Assembly (NCBI GenBank): GCA_038231215.1
Contig: JBBRLS010000021.1
Location: forward strand, 7,510-71,509
Direction of reading: 5' to 3'
Origin: Schlegelella_A sp038231215
GTDB taxonomy: Bacteria > Pseudomonadota > Gammaproteobacteria > Burkholderiales > Burkholderiaceae_C
DNA: 64,000 nucleotides
Positions 62,682-64,000 of this stretch are shown in pieces. A program made the position numbers and the translations under genes. How positions within the stretch are numbered: the first letter of the stretch is position 1; every line of letters starts with the position of its first letter. The notes under the pieces were generated by a model that was not told the origin of the DNA, searched no databases, and saw only the letters and a list, made by a program, of their open reading frames with translations.

Positions 62682-62731
62682 TCCGCTACCCCTCAATCGC
62701 TGTCATCAGATGGCTGTCATCAGGTCGCGCT

Positions 62732-62846
62732 GTCACCCTGAGCGCTGTCGGCGCTGTCATCCTGAGCGCTGTCTCCGTTGTCATCCTGAGCGCAGCGAAG
62801 GATCTCGTCGCCGAGGTCGAGATTCTTCGCTGCGCTCAGAATGACA
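62732..62846. repeat. Dispersed imperfect palindrome, copy I, with partial units
   Basis: A full copy runs from about 62780 (GTCATCCTGAGCGCAGCGAA) to 62846 (CAGAATGACA). Two partial left arms precede it at about 62732 (GTCACCCTGAGCGC) and 62757 (GTCATCCTGAGCGC). It lies between the two carboxylase subunit genes. Confidence 0.8.
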
Positions 62847-62850
62847 TGCG

Positions 62851-64000
62851 TCACATCCGGAACACGCCGAACTTCGTCGCCGGGATCGGCGCGTTGAGCG
62901 TCGCGGCGAGCGAGAGGCCGAGCACGCGGCGCGTGTCGGCCGGGTCCATCACGCCGTCGTCCCACAACCTTGCGCTCGCGTAGTACGGGTGGCCCTGGTG
63001 CTCGTACTGCTCGAGCAGCGGCGCCTTGAAGGCGCGCTCTTCTTCCGCCGACCACGATCCGCCGCGCGACTCGATGCCGTCGCGCTTGACGGTCGCGAGC
63101 ACGGCAGAGGCCTGCTCGCCGCCCATGACGCTGATGCGCGCGTTCGGCCACATCCACAGGAAGCGCGGCGAATAGGCACGGCCGCACATGCCGTAGTTGC
63201 CGGCGCCGAACGAGCCGCCGATGAGCACCGTGAGCTTGGGCACCTGCGCCGTGGCGACGGCGGTGACCATCTTCGCGCCGTCGCGCGCGATGCCCGCGTT
63301 CTCGACCTTCTTGCCGACCATGAAGCCGGTGATGTTCTGCAGGAAGACCAGCGGCACGCGCCGCTCGCAGCACAGCTCGATGAAGTGGGCGGCCTTCTGC
63401 GCGCTCTCGGAAAAGAGGATGCCGTTGTTGGCGATGATGCCGACCGGCATGCCGTAGAGCCGCGCGAAGCCGGTGACCAGCGTGGCGCCGTATCGTGACT
63501 TGAACTCGTCGAGCCGCGAGCCGTCGACGATGCGGGCGATGACCTCGCGCACGTCGTAGGGCTTGCGCGTGTCCTGCGGGATCACGCCGTAGATCTCTTT
63601 CGGGTCGTAGAGCGGCTCCTCGCTAGTCTCCAGCGTCACCGTCTCGGGCTTGACGCGATTGAGGCCGGCGACGATGCGCCGCGCGATCGCCAGCGCGTGC
63701 CGGTCGTCGTCGGCCAGGTGATCGGCCACGCCGGAAAGGCGCGTGTGCACGTCGCCGCCGCCGAGCTCTTCGGCCGTGACGATCTCGCCGATGGCGGCCT
63801 TCACGAGCGGCGGGCCGCCGAGAAAGATCGTGCCCTGGTTCTTGACGATGATGGTCTCGTCGCTCATCGCCGGCACATACGCGCCGCCCGCCGTGCACGA
63901 GCCCATCACGACCGCGATCTGGGCGATGCCCTGGGCGCTCATGTTGGCCTGGTTGAAGAAGATGCGGCCGAAGTGCTCGCGGTCGGGAAAGACCTCGTCC
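62851..64000 (-). CDS. Methylcrotonyl-CoA carboxylase-type beta subunit, cut by the window edge
   Basis: The gene is open to the last base of the window, so its N-terminus is missing; about 383 residues are visible. The fragment has GSCTAGGAYVPAMSDE, GTIFLGGPPLVKAAIGEIVT and GTFG-like TVLIGGSFGAGNYGMCGRAY, the carboxyltransferase signatures of methylcrotonyl-CoA carboxylase beta. It reads FGRIFFNQANMSAQGIAQIA at the edge, which is family sequence. An ATG at 63942 is internal and is not the start. It should be co-transcribed with the alpha subunit gene. Confidence 0.88.
   Translation of the reverse strand, partial: DEVFPDREHFGRIFFNQANMSAQGIAQIAVVMGSCTAGGAYVPAMSDETIIVKNQGTIFLGGPPLVKAAIGEIVTAEELGGGDVHTRLSGVADHLADDDRHALAIARRIVAGLNRVKPETVTLETSEEPLYDPKEIYGVIPQDTRKPYDVREVIARIVDGSRLDEFKSRYGATLVTGFARLYGMPVGIIANNGILFSESAQKAAHFIELCCERRVPLVFLQNITGFMVGKKVENAGIARDGAKMVTAVATAQVPKLTVLIGGSFGAGNYGMCGRAYSPRFLWMWPNARISVMGGEQASAVLATVKRDGIESRGGSWSAEEERAFKAPLLEQYEHQGHPYYASARLWDDGVMDPADTRRVLGLSLAATLNAPIPATKFGVFRM

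Overview
The window is about 64 kb of GC-rich DNA densely packed with genes that look like those of a Betaproteobacterium of the order Burkholderiales. The evidence is the set of Liv- and Dpp-type ABC importers, an MHS-family transporter, the Crp/Fnr protein with its CheB/CheR partner, the beta-ketoadipate genes, methylcrotonyl-CoA carboxylase, and intergenic repeats of a kind common in that order. I see no tRNA, rRNA, CRISPR array, insertion sequence or prophage. The organism assignment is inferred from protein style, not from a marker gene.

Layout. 1-4657: a peptide-type ABC importer operon, entered in the middle of its binding protein. 4907-6955: a subtilisin-like protease. 6966-9031: a secreted unknown protein and a PQQ-type beta-propeller, translationally coupled. 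9289-11070: a 67-residue protein, a LysR-like remnant, a sterol-desaturase-family enzyme and a broken glutathione transferase gene. 11168-13466: a soluble hybrid histidine kinase and a 53-residue protein. 13510-18508: a first Liv-type importer operon (K-G-F-H-M). 18711-22295: a CcdA-thioredoxin fusion and a TonB-dependent receptor. 22362-25673: malonyl-CoA synthetase and an MHS transporter, with a terminator between them.

25847-37922 is one co-directional block on the minus strand: an amino-acid-synthesis-family protein, an exported nicotinamidase-like hydrolase, a second Liv-type importer with fused permeases, a methyltransferase, hydantoinase A and B, a DUF1289 protein and a DsbA-fold isomerase. 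I read this as a candidate uptake and breakdown route for a cyclic amide or N-heterocycle. 37962-42320 carries a small membrane protein, a PIN toxin with an eroded antitoxin, and a cell-envelope group (BON-LysM protein, two small proteins, an L,D-transpeptidase, an M23 peptidase). 42388-47301 holds two glycosyltransferases, a deacetylase-like protein, a PAP2 phosphatase and an AI-2E-family membrane protein.

47650-50350 is pcaI-pcaJ-pcaF, the last steps of the beta-ketoadipate pathway. 50951-52542 is an HtrA-like protease without a signal peptide, followed 11 bases later by a LuxR-type regulator with a degenerate receiver. 52830-57693 holds a Crp/Fnr regulator, a CheB-CheR-PAS protein, a PAS protein and a lone CheB domain. 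57855-59974 is an ABC exporter pair. 59990-64000 holds a c-type cytochrome and the leucine-degradation carboxylase genes, with the beta subunit cut by the window edge.

A dispersed imperfect palindrome, with arms close to TCATCCTGAGCGAAGCGAAG and its complement, recurs at least nine times. It often supplies the stop codon or C-terminal tail of the adjacent gene. Three other repeat types lie at about 14.59, 28.5-28.74 and 33.28-33.39 kb.
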